33,784 nt of DNA from Lachnospiraceae bacterium. GTDB taxonomy: Bacteria > Bacillota > Clostridia > Lachnospirales > Lachnospiraceae. The stretch lies in contig JAFSTX010000011.1 of NCBI GenBank assembly GCA_017445585.1, positions 1 to 33,784 on the forward strand, read 5' to 3'. This document shows positions 26,812-33,764 of the stretch, one piece after another. Position 1 is the first letter of the stretch, and the number at the start of each line of letters is the position of its first letter. Under the pieces are notes generated by a model that did not search any database, was not told the DNA's origin, and saw only the letters and a list, made by a program, of their open reading frames with translations. Position numbers and translations under genes: made by a program.

Positions 26812-27840
26812 ATGAAAAGAATCATCACATTCGGAGAAATCATGATGCGTCTGGATCCGGTGGGATACCGCAGGTTTATCCAGGCGGACAGCTTTGAGGT
26901 CACGTTTTCGGGCGCCGAGGCAAACGTAGCCGTATCCCTTGCAAACTATGGCATGGACGCGGCTTTTGTCTGCAAGGTCCCTGCCCATGAGATCGGCCAG
27001 GCCTGCGTAAATAACCTCAGAAGGTACGGCGTGGATACGAAGTTCGTCCTCAGGGGAGGCCCCAGACTCGGCGTATACTACTGCGAGAAAGGCGCTTCGC
27101 AGCGCGGCTCAAAGGTCATCTATGACCGGGCGGGCTCTTCCGTAGCTCTGAGCAAGGCAGAAGAGTACGATTGGGATGCTATTTTTGACGGAGCTGACTG
27201 GTTCCACTGGACGGGTATCACTCCCGCCCTGGGCGGCGAGCTTCCCGAGATCTGCCTCGAGGCCTGCAAAAAAGCCCATGAAAAGGGCATTACCGTTTCC
27301 TGCGATCTGAACTACCGCAAGAAGCTCTGGACTACCGCCGAGGCTCAGGAGTGCATGAGCAAGCTGGTGCCCTACGTGGATGTCTGCATAGCGAATGAGG
27401 AGGACGCGAAGGATGTCTTCGGCATCGAGGCCGAGGGTACTGACGTGGAGGCAGGAAAGCTGAACAAGGAAGGTTACGTGAGCGTGGCCCGTCAGCTGGC
27501 CGATACCTTTGGCTTTAAGAAGGTGGCCTTTACTCTGCGCGGCTCTATCTCCGCATCCGTGAATGACTGGGCGGGCATGCTCTACGATCACGCGAGCGAC
27601 AAGGCCGTTTTTTCCAAAAATTATCGTATCCAGCTCGTAGACCGTGTGGGAGGCGGCGATTCTTTCGGCGGCGGTCTGATCTACGCTATGCTGGATGGGC
27701 GCGATGATCAGGGCGCTATTGAGTTTGCGGTGGCGGCGAGCTGCCTGAAGCAGTGCATCGAGAAGGATTTCAACCAGGTCAGCGTGGCTGAGGTCGAGGC
27801 TCTTGCCGGCGGTTCCGGTTCCGGCCGCGTGCAGCGATAA
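26812..27840 (+). CDS. PfkB-family sugar kinase, probably 2-keto-3-deoxygluconate kinase-like
   Basis: This protein has 342 residues. ATG 26812 follows aggag. The PfkB/ribokinase fold is clear: an N-terminal ITFGEIMMRLDP, a FSGAEANVAVSLANYG segment, SCDLNYRKKLW, and the C-terminal anion-hole motif GGGDSFGGG with catalytic Asp283. The opening resembles 2-keto-3-deoxygluconate kinases. It would phosphorylate the dehydratase product for the aldolase encoded upstream. It is bracketed by the two direct copies of the intergenic repeat and is the only gene between them, so it may be a separable part of the operon. Confidence 0.87.
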   Translation: MKRIITFGEIMMRLDPVGYRRFIQADSFEVTFSGAEANVAVSLANYGMDAAFVCKVPAHEIGQACVNNLRRYGVDTKFVLRGGPRLGVYYCEKGASQRGSKVIYDRAGSSVALSKAEEYDWDAIFDGADWFHWTGITPALGGELPEICLEACKKAHEKGITVSCDLNYRKKLWTTAEAQECMSKLVPYVDVCIANEEDAKDVFGIEAEGTDVEAGKLNKEGYVSVARQLADTFGFKKVAFTLRGSISASVNDWAGMLYDHASDKAVFSKNYRIQLVDRVGGGDSFGGGLIYAMLDGRDDQGAIEFAVAASCLKQCIEKDFNQVSVAEVEALAGGSGSGRVQR

Positions 27841-27858
27841 CACGTTTTAACTTACGTC

Positions 27859-27997
27859 GAGTATTGCAGGCACCTCCGGCGGCACGCTTTCGCTACCTTC
27901 TCCCGCAGCGGATGCTAAGCTCATTCATCGCTGCGCTTGAATTCGCTAAGCACCGGCGGTCGAAGAAGTACCGCCTACGAGGTGGTCTGCAATACTC
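27859..27997. repeat. Structured intergenic repeat, copy 2
   Basis: The core at 27873-27976 is 104 nt and matches copy 1 with five substitutions. Its arms are different: gagtattgcag at 27859-27869 pairs with ctgcaatactc at 27987-27997, and after a small bulge cacctc pairs with gaggtg. The outer stem is therefore kept while its sequence has changed completely relative to copy 1. The left arm together with the start of the core (27859-27889, 31 nt) is also repeated exactly in inverse at 28212-28242. It lies in the 424-bp gap between the kinase and acetate-kinase-like genes, where I see no gene. Confidence 0.85.
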
Positions 27998-28011
27998 TGA
28001 TGTGTGATACT

Positions 28012-28193
28012 CATTTAATTATGCTCGCGAAGCCTTTGGCGCTTTCGTAAAATCAGCAGCGAAGGCTTCGTAAAGAAAAGCGATGAAAACGCAACTGTCT
28101 GAGCGAAGCGAGTTTTGCGTTTTCGAGCTTTTTAGAAGCCGAGCGCGCTGATTTAGAAAGCCAGCCAACCAGCTTCGCGAGCATCAGTAAATG
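28012..28193. repeat. Nested palindromic element, possible structured RNA or hairpin repeat
   Basis: Four pairs of complementary stretches are nested in order: cattta/taaatg (28012-28017 with 28188-28193), a perfect 13-bp pair (28021-28033 with 28172-28184), aaatcagc/gctgattt (28050-28057 with 28147-28154), and gaaaacgcaa/ttgcgttttc (28085-28094 with 28115-28124). The whole segment could fold into one long interrupted hairpin. It is not related in sequence to the 104-nt core. No open reading frame of note overlaps it. Function is unknown. Confidence 0.7.
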
Positions 28194-28211
28194 ATGAACG
28201 CAAGGGTGCGC

Positions 28212-28242
28212 AAGCGTGCCGCCGGAGGTGCCTGCAATACTC
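28212..28242. repeat. 31-bp inverted copy of the left end of repeat copy 2
   Basis: This stretch is the exact reverse complement of 27859-27889, including 17 nt of the 104-nt core. It closes a 384-bp region (27859-28242) inside which both the core repeat and the nested palindrome lie. It ends 22 bp before the next start codon, so a fold here could affect read-through to the genes downstream. Confidence 0.85.
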
Positions 28243-28264
28243 AGTAAGAAAGAGGAGAGATAAC

Positions 28265-29458
28265 ATGTATGTCCTTATCAGCAACGTCGGTTCGACGTCG
28301 TTAAAATTCAAGCTCTACCGTATGCCGCAGGAAGAAGTGCTCTGCGAGGCAAGGGTCGAGAGGATCGGCTCGCAGGACGGCATCTATCGTTATAAAAACG
28401 ATATGAACGGGCAGGAAAGAAGCCTGCCGTCAGTCCCTCTGGGCAGTTACGTCGATGGCATAAGTATGTTTCTGGAGGATATGTGCGGCGCGGAGCGCGG
28501 CGTACTGACTTCCGTAAACGAGGTTGAGGCGGTCGGCTTCAAGACCGTTGTCTCAAAGGGCTTTAACGGAACCGTGCTGCTGACAGACGAGGTCATGCAG
28601 GGAATGAGAGATTATCTCTTTATCGCTCCCGTACACAACTCAGCTTATATCTCCGCGATAGATCAGTTCCGGAGCATTCTGCCGGACACCCCCATGATCG
28701 GCGTGTTTGAAACGTCGTTTCACAGCACTGTGCCGCTCGAGAACAGGCTTTATTCGCTGCCCTATGAGTGGTACGAGAAATACGGTCTGGCAAAGAACGG
28801 CTATCACGGAGCGTCCTTTGCGTATGTGTCCCAGGAGGCGCGCCGCGACGGGGATTTCCCGCGTATCATCGGCTGCCACCTCGGAGGGAGCTGCTCGATC
28901 TGCGCCATAAAGGACGGAAAAAGCTATGACACCAGCTTCGGATTCTCACTGCAGACGGGAGTTCCCCACGCGAACCGCTGCGGAGATACGGACCCTTACA
29001 CGGTGCCTTTCCTTCTGGACCAGGGAATGAGCCTTAAAGAAGTCATGGAAGGCCTTGAAAAGCGCGGCGGCATGCTGGGTATCTCCGGCGTCAGCAATGA
29101 TCTGAGGGAGATTCAGGAGGCTGCGGAAGCGGGAAATGAGAGGGCTCAGCTGGCTATCAATGTCTTTGTTACCGCTATCGTCAGGTATATCGGCGCGTTT
29201 TACGCGGAGCTGGGCGGGCTGGACAAGCTGGTCTTTACCGGGGGGATAGGAGAAAATTCAGCCACCGTGCGCGGGATGGTCTGCGAAAGACTGTCACACA
29301 TGGGCGTGGAGCTGGACCGGGAAGCAAATATGCGCACCCGCGGCAGCGGATATATCTCGTCGCCTGACTCTCCCGTAAAGGTTCAGGTCATAGCCGCAAA
29401 CGAGGAGCTTGGGATCGCGAGGGAGACCTACAGGCATCTGAAGGAAACAGGCAAATGA
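28265..29458 (+). CDS. Divergent acetate-kinase-family acyl kinase
   Basis: This protein has 397 residues, the normal acetate kinase length. ATG 28265 follows gaggag. The ASKHA kinase signatures are present: NVGSTSLKFKL (7-17), IAPVHN (120-125), NGYHGAS (178-184), NRCGDTDP (237-244) and a C-terminal NEELGIARET. Several acetate-site residues differ from true acetate kinases: the usual GHR reads GFK (91-93), FDTAFH reads FETSFH with Glu149, HLGNGAS reads HLGGSCS (205-211), and the pocket Pro of FTPLEG is replaced (FSLQTG). It should transfer phosphate between ATP and an acyl phosphate, but probably not acetyl phosphate. It overlaps the DUF2877 gene by 4 bp and takes the place that a carbamate kinase holds beside AllFGH in E. 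coli. Confidence 0.85.
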   Translation: MYVLISNVGSTSLKFKLYRMPQEEVLCEARVERIGSQDGIYRYKNDMNGQERSLPSVPLGSYVDGISMFLEDMCGAERGVLTSVNEVEAVGFKTVVSKGFNGTVLLTDEVMQGMRDYLFIAPVHNSAYISAIDQFRSILPDTPMIGVFETSFHSTVPLENRLYSLPYEWYEKYGLAKNGYHGASFAYVSQEARRDGDFPRIIGCHLGGSCSICAIKDGKSYDTSFGFSLQTGVPHANRCGDTDPYTVPFLLDQGMSLKEVMEGLEKRGGMLGISGVSNDLREIQEAAEAGNERAQLAINVFVTAIVRYIGAFYAELGGLDKLVFTGGIGENSATVRGMVCERLSHMGVELDREANMRTRGSGYISSPDSPVKVQVIAANEELGIARETYRHLKETGK

Positions 29459-30297
29459 TATATGATGCGGAAGGTTATCTGAGCTATGAGCTTACGGAGA
29501 CTTTTCCTCCTGTCGTGACCGCGGAGATAGAAGGAGTATTTTCGCACGGCATATATCTGGAGACGCCATCGCACGGGCTTCTTATGATTCACGGCAGCGA
29601 ATACGGCAGCATACCCTTCGGTATCGCTCTCGATGACTGCGAGGCGGTCATCCGAAGGTCCGGTATCAGTGAATATCACAGAGTCACGATATCCGGCGAT
29701 TCGCTTTCGATCCTGCGGGACGGCAGCGGGCTGCGCTTATCGCTCGTGCCGCGCCGGAAAAAGGAGACCGCGGCAGGAAAACCGTTAGATGGCACCGCGT
29801 TTGTTCGGATAGCCGGAGAAAAACTCCGCGGCACCGACAGAGGCGTGCTTAAGAGTCTGGCCGGACCGGATTTTGCGGAGACGAAGTATTCCGCGGCGGC
29901 CAAAAGCATTATCGGCAGCAGAAAAATTGAGGACGCTCTTTTTGATATAACGGGTCTCGGACCTGGACTGACGCCCTCGGGTGACGATTTCGTGGCCGGA
30001 TGGCTTTATATGGGCATCCACAGGCTGGACCGCGCCGGAGAGCTTCGGCCGGTGACCGAACGTCTGCAGAGATCCATGCACGAGCGGACCTGCAGGATAA
30101 GCTGCGCCTATCTGGACGCGGTGATCCGCGGCGGGAGCTTTACACTTTTTGACGACGTCTGTTTCGCGGAGAGCGCTGACGAGCTGGATAGCGCGGCGGA
30201 CAGGCTGCTCGCCGTAGGCAGCAATTCAGGAGCGGATCTTCTCAGCGGCATGGTCTGCGCGGCGTGCCCTGATATCGGAAAGGAGAGGGAGCTATGA
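29455..30297 (+). CDS. DUF2877 (YlbF/AllH-like) acyltransferase subunit
   Basis: This protein has 280 residues. It starts in an ATGA overlap with the acyl kinase gene and ends in another overlap with etfB. The DUF2877 core motif is intact: GLGPGLTPSGDDFVAGWL at about 163-180, followed by RISCAYLDAVIRGG and SNSGADLLSGMV near the C-terminus. E. coli AllH is the third subunit of oxamate carbamoyltransferase. Here it is separated from FdrA and DUF1116 by the aldolase, the kinase and the repeats, but it is translationally coupled to the acyl kinase. This supports a shared acyl-phosphate intermediate. Confidence 0.85.
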   Translation: MIYDAEGYLSYELTETFPPVVTAEIEGVFSHGIYLETPSHGLLMIHGSEYGSIPFGIALDDCEAVIRRSGISEYHRVTISGDSLSILRDGSGLRLSLVPRRKKETAAGKPLDGTAFVRIAGEKLRGTDRGVLKSLAGPDFAETKYSAAAKSIIGSRKIEDALFDITGLGPGLTPSGDDFVAGWLYMGIHRLDRAGELRPVTERLQRSMHERTCRISCAYLDAVIRGGSFTLFDDVCFAESADELDSAADRLLAVGSNSGADLLSGMVCAACPDIGKEREL

Positions 30298-31079
30298 ATA
30301 TTATAGTGTGTATAAAACAGGTCCCCGGAACTACGCAGGTGAACGTCGATCCCGAGACCGGTACACTGATCCGCGACGGAGTAGCCTCAAAGATGAATCC
30401 CTATGATCTGTATGCGCTTGAAACGGCGCTCAGACTCCGCGAAAAGCTCGGAGGCTCGGTCAGGGTCGTGTCCATGGGACCGCCGGCCGCGCTTGCCGTC
30501 ATCAGGGAAGCGGTATATATGGGTGCAGACGGAGGAGTGCTTATCAGCGACAGAAAGTTTGGCGGCGCGGACGTGCTGGCCACTTCATATACACTTTGCA
30601 GCGGTATCCGCGCGATGGGTGATTACGATATCATCATCTGCGGCAAGCAGACCACCGACGGCGATACGGCGCAGGTGGGAAGCGAGCTTGCGGAGCATCT
30701 GGGCATCCCCCACGCAGCCTACGTCAGGGAGCTTGACGTGGAGGACGGCTGCATCAGATATATTTCAAATCTTGACAATAATCTCGTCACCGCCCGGGTG
30801 ACTATGCCGGCCCTGATCTGCGTGGACGGCGATATAAATACTCCCAGACTGCCTTCATTCAAGAGAAGCGTGGAGTATGGGGACTGCGGCGATCTGATCC
30901 GGGTCATCACCTTGGACGACGTGGAGGATCAGGACGAAACGCATTACGGTCTCAAAGGCTCTCCCACGCAGGTGGAGAGGATCTTTGAGCCGGACAAGAA
31001 GAAGGAAAAAGAGATCTTTGCCGACGGCGATCTGGCGGTGAAGACGTTTGAGATACTTAAAGAGAAAAAGTTTGTATAG
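30294..31079 (+). CDS. etfB: Electron transfer flavoprotein beta subunit, bifurcating type
   Basis: This protein has 261 residues. It opens with the EtfB signature NIIVCIKQVPGTTQV and carries the KQTTDGDTAQVGSELAEHLG segment seen in EtfB proteins that bind a second FAD and bifurcate or confurcate electrons. It overlaps the DUF2877 gene by 4 bp and is followed by EtfA and a GlcD-type dehydrogenase, the same order as the lctBCD genes of the electron-confurcating lactate dehydrogenase of Acetobacterium woodii. NAD(H) is the probable partner. It ties hydroxy-acid oxidation to ferredoxin and NAD. Confidence 0.9.
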   Translation: MNIIVCIKQVPGTTQVNVDPETGTLIRDGVASKMNPYDLYALETALRLREKLGGSVRVVSMGPPAALAVIREAVYMGADGGVLISDRKFGGADVLATSYTLCSGIRAMGDYDIIICGKQTTDGDTAQVGSELAEHLGIPHAAYVRELDVEDGCIRYISNLDNNLVTARVTMPALICVDGDINTPRLPSFKRSVEYGDCGDLIRVITLDDVEDQDETHYGLKGSPTQVERIFEPDKKKEKEIFADGDLAVKTFEILKEKKFV

Positions 31080-31102
31080 GTTTCCGTAGACCGGAGGATG
31101 AT

Positions 31103-32293
31103 ATGGGACTGATCGTTCATCACGAAAAAGTAACACCGGAGAACGCCGCGCAGCTGACAAAGCTCTGCCCCTTTGGCGCGATCAGCTTTGACAGCGGAAA
31201 ACTGGAAATCACCGCGGGATGCAAGATGTGCAAAATGTGCGCGCGCAAGGGCCCGGAGGGCGTTATCACCTATGAAGAGGAAAAAGAAGCCGGGGCCGTA
31301 AACAAGGATGAATACCGCGGCATATGCGTATTTGCGGACAGCGATCACGGCGAGCTGCACAAGGTCACCTTTGAGCTGATCGGCAAAGCCAGGGAGCTGG
31401 CCGCCGTCACCGGTCATCCGGTGTACGCGCTGCTTATCGGCGCCGATACGGACGAAAACGCCGCGGAGCTCCTGACCTACGGGGTGGACAAGGTTTTTGT
31501 ATACGAGCACCCTGCTCTGGCGGATTTCGACGTGGAAAAATACGCGAACTGCTTCAGCGATTTTATCGGGAAGAACAAGCCTTCGAGTATCCTGGTCGGC
31601 GCCACGAATCTGGGGCGGTGCCTTGCGCCAAGAGTGGCGGCGCGTTTCGGCGCAGGTCTGACTGCGGACTGCACCAGACTTGAGATGAAGGATAATACGG
31701 ACCTGGTCCAGATCAGGCCGGCTTTCGGCGGAAATATCATGGCACAGATAATCAGTCCCCGCCACAGGCCGCAGTTCTGTACGGTCAGATACAAGATATT
31801 CAACAAGCCGGAGCAGATATCAGACCCCTCCGGGACGATAGAAAAGATCGCCGTCCGCCCGGAGTGGCTGCAGAGCCGCACCGAGATCCTGAAGGTGGAG
31901 AAGAAGCCCAAAGAGCTCGATATTTCCGGCGCCGACGTGATCGTAGCGGTCGGCCGCGGACTCAAAAAGACCGAAGATCTGAAGATGGTGGAGGAGCTTG
32001 CGGAGCTTTTGGGCGGAGTGGTCGCCTGCTCCAGACCGATGGTCGAGGCAAATATTTTTGATTCAAAGCATCAGATAGGGTTGAGCGGCAAGACCGTCAA
32101 GCCCAAGCTAATAATCACCCTCGGTATCTCCGGCGCGATACAGTTCACCGCCGGAATGAACGGTTCGGAGTGTATCATAGCGGTCAATTCCGATCCCGGC
32201 GCGCAGATCTTTGACGTGGCTGATTACGGGATCGTGGGAGATATGTATCAGATAGTTCCGGAGCTCATAGACATGCTGAAGGAGGGCAGATAA
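31103..32293 (+). CDS. etfA: Electron transfer flavoprotein alpha subunit with N-terminal [4Fe-4S] domain
   Basis: This protein has 396 residues. ATG 31103 follows ggagg. Residues 1-60 are a ferredoxin-like insert with four Cys that can hold one [4Fe-4S] cluster (Cys22, Cys40, Cys43, Cys46), as in LctC-type EtfA. The C-terminal FAD domain shows GRG, SRPMVEA, QIGLSGKTV and GISGAIQF. The last motif normally ends in His; here it is Phe348. The added cluster suggests electron exchange with ferredoxin. The gene abuts the dehydrogenase gene with no gap (TAA then ATG). Confidence 0.9.
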   Translation: MGLIVHHEKVTPENAAQLTKLCPFGAISFDSGKLEITAGCKMCKMCARKGPEGVITYEEEKEAGAVNKDEYRGICVFADSDHGELHKVTFELIGKARELAAVTGHPVYALLIGADTDENAAELLTYGVDKVFVYEHPALADFDVEKYANCFSDFIGKNKPSSILVGATNLGRCLAPRVAARFGAGLTADCTRLEMKDNTDLVQIRPAFGGNIMAQIISPRHRPQFCTVRYKIFNKPEQISDPSGTIEKIAVRPEWLQSRTEILKVEKKPKELDISGADVIVAVGRGLKKTEDLKMVEELAELLGGVVACSRPMVEANIFDSKHQIGLSGKTVKPKLIITLGISGAIQFTAGMNGSECIIAVNSDPGAQIFDVADYGIVGDMYQIVPELIDMLKEGR

Positions 32294-33685
32294 ATGTACG
32301 GAAAGATCAATGCACAGGATATCGCGTACCTTCGCACTCTTGTTCCGCCGGAAAGATTTCTGGCGGGAGACGAGATCTCCGAGGATTTTGCTCACGACGA
32401 GCTGGGAAGCATCGCCGTAAGGCCGGACGTCCTGATAGACGTGCTTTCCACGGAGGAAGTCTCCGCGGTCATGAAATACGCTTACGAGCACGGTATTCCG
32501 GTAGTGGCGCGCGGCTCGGGCACGGACCTCGTGGGAGCGGCCGTGGCGCTCGAGGGCGGCATCATGCTCTGCACGAGATATATGAATCATATTCTTGAGC
32601 TCGATCCGGACAACCTGACCGTCACCGTAGAGCCCGGAGTACTGCTGATGGAGCTTCAGGCCTACGTCGAGGAGAGGGACTTTTTCTATCCTCCCGATCC
32701 CGGTGAAAAATCCGCCACGATAGGAGGCAATATCTCTACGAATGCAGGCGGGATGAGAGCCGTAAAATACGGCGTTACAAGAGATTACGTCAGGGGACTT
32801 ACTATCGTGCTCCCGGACGGTACCGTAGAAAAGCTCGGCGGCAAAGTAGTGAAAAATTCTTCGGGCTACGATCTGAAGGACCTTATCATAGGCTCCGAGG
32901 GAACGCTCTGCATCATCACCGAAGCGATACTGAAGCTTGTCCCCAGGCCAGCGGAGTCGGTCTCAATGCTTTTCCCCTTTGAGACCATGGAAAAAGCCAT
33001 CGAATCCGTTCCCGAGATCATCCGGTCAAAGGCCAGCCTTACCGCGATAGAATATATGTCTTTGGACACCATCATATCGGCGGAGCAGTTCCTTGGAAAA
33101 AAGTTCCCGGATACAAACTTTGCCGCTTATATCCTGCTGACGTTTGACGGAAACAATCACGAAGCCATAAAACAGGAGTACGGGAAGGTAGCCGCACTGT
33201 GCATAGAGCACGGCGCGGTGGACGGATATTTTGTCGATACGGACGAGCGGAAGCAGTCTGTGTGGAATGCGAGGGGCGCTTTCCTCGAGGCGATCAAGGC
33301 CACGACGGACGAGATGGACGAGTGCGACGTGGTCGTGCCCAAAAACAGGATCGCGGATTTCATAAAGTATACCCATGAGGTCAGCCGCGCGGTCGGCATC
33401 CGTCTGCCCTCGTTCGGCCACGCCGGCGACGGCAATCTGCATATCTACCTGTGCAGGGACCGTATGCCGGATCACGAGTGGCATTCAAAGACGGAGCAGA
33501 CCTTCGATCTGCTCTATGCAAGGGCCAGAGAGTATCACGGCATGGTCTCGGGCGAGCACGGTATCGGTTACGCGAAAAAGGAATATCTTGCGCTTCAGAT
33601 CGGTGAAAGACAGCTGGAGCTTATGCGCGCCATCAAAGCCGTGTTCGATCCCAAAAACATACTTAATCCCGGAAAGGTCATCTGA
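32294..33685 (+). CDS. GlcD-type FAD dehydrogenase for lactate, glycolate or a related 2-hydroxy acid
   Basis: This protein has 463 residues, typical for the GlcD/LctD family. The FAD_binding_4 domain shows [33 protein letters not shown] and [15 protein letters not shown]. The C-terminal FAD-oxidase domain shows the metal and substrate motifs [12 protein letters not shown] and [14 protein letters not shown]. With EtfBA directly upstream it fits the electron-confurcating lactate dehydrogenase type. In this operon the hydroxy acid is more likely a pathway product (glycolate from pentoses or lactate from deoxyhexoses) than an external substrate. It is the last gene of the run. Confidence 0.9.
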   Translation: MYGKINAQDIAYLRTLVPPERFLAGDEISEDFAHDELGSIAVRPDVLIDVLSTEEVSAVMKYAYEHGIPVVARGSGTDLVGAAVALEGGIMLCTRYMNHILELDPDNLTVTVEPGVLLMELQAYVEERDFFYPPDPGEKSATIGGNISTNAGGMRAVKYGVTRDYVRGLTIVLPDGTVEKLGGKVVKNSSGYDLKDLIIGSEGTLCIITEAILKLVPRPAESVSMLFPFETMEKAIESVPEIIRSKASLTAIEYMSLDTIISAEQFLGKKFPDTNFAAYILLTFDGNNHEAIKQEYGKVAALCIEHGAVDGYFVDTDERKQSVWNARGAFLEAIKATTDEMDECDVVVPKNRIADFIKYTHEVSRAVGIRLPSFGHAGDGNLHIYLCRDRMPDHEWHSKTEQTFDLLYARAREYHGMVSGEHGIGYAKKEYLALQIGERQLELMRAIKAVFDPKNILNPGKVI

Positions 33686-33716
33686 TCGGGCAAAGGATTT
33701 TTGATGCCTCCGCCGC

Positions 33717-33729
33717 GGTAGTGTCAAGT
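33717..33729. repeat. Insertion-sequence-like end at the right edge
   Basis: The 13-nt ggtagtgtcaagt is the exact reverse complement of 127-139. It lies 31 bp after the last stop codon. Everything to its right is AT-rich and unlike the operon. It may be the terminal repeat of a mobile element that continues past the window. Confidence 0.4.
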
Positions 33730-33734
33730 GATCT

Positions 33735-33764
33735 ATGAAAAAATAGAGCCAAAGAAAAAGGCTC
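33735..33764 (-). terminator. Possible minus-strand terminator
   Basis: The short stem gagcc/ggctc (33746-33750 with 33760-33764) is followed on the minus strand by a run of T (positions 33743 to 33736). It fits the end of a minus-strand gene located to the right, such as a transposase. The stem has only 5 bp, so confidence is low. Confidence 0.3.

Noticed and set aside
26656-27976. CRISPR array
   Set aside because: There are only two copies, each 104 nt, separated by a complete kinase gene; there is no spacer pattern and no cas gene.
28012-28193. tRNA, known riboswitch or T-box
   Set aside because: No cloverleaf, anticodon arm, T-box core or terminator with a T-run could be found. The pairing is one long interrupted hairpin.
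28265-29458. Carbamate kinase as partner of the AllFGH-like proteins
   Set aside because: The gene carries acetate-kinase-family (ASKHA) motifs and not the amino acid kinase fold of carbamate kinase.
23009-30297. Allantoin or purine degradation operon, suggested by FdrA, DUF1116 and DUF2877
   Set aside because: No allantoinase, allantoate amidohydrolase, ureidoglycolate dehydrogenase or carbamate kinase is present. All neighbours belong to sugar-acid breakdown.
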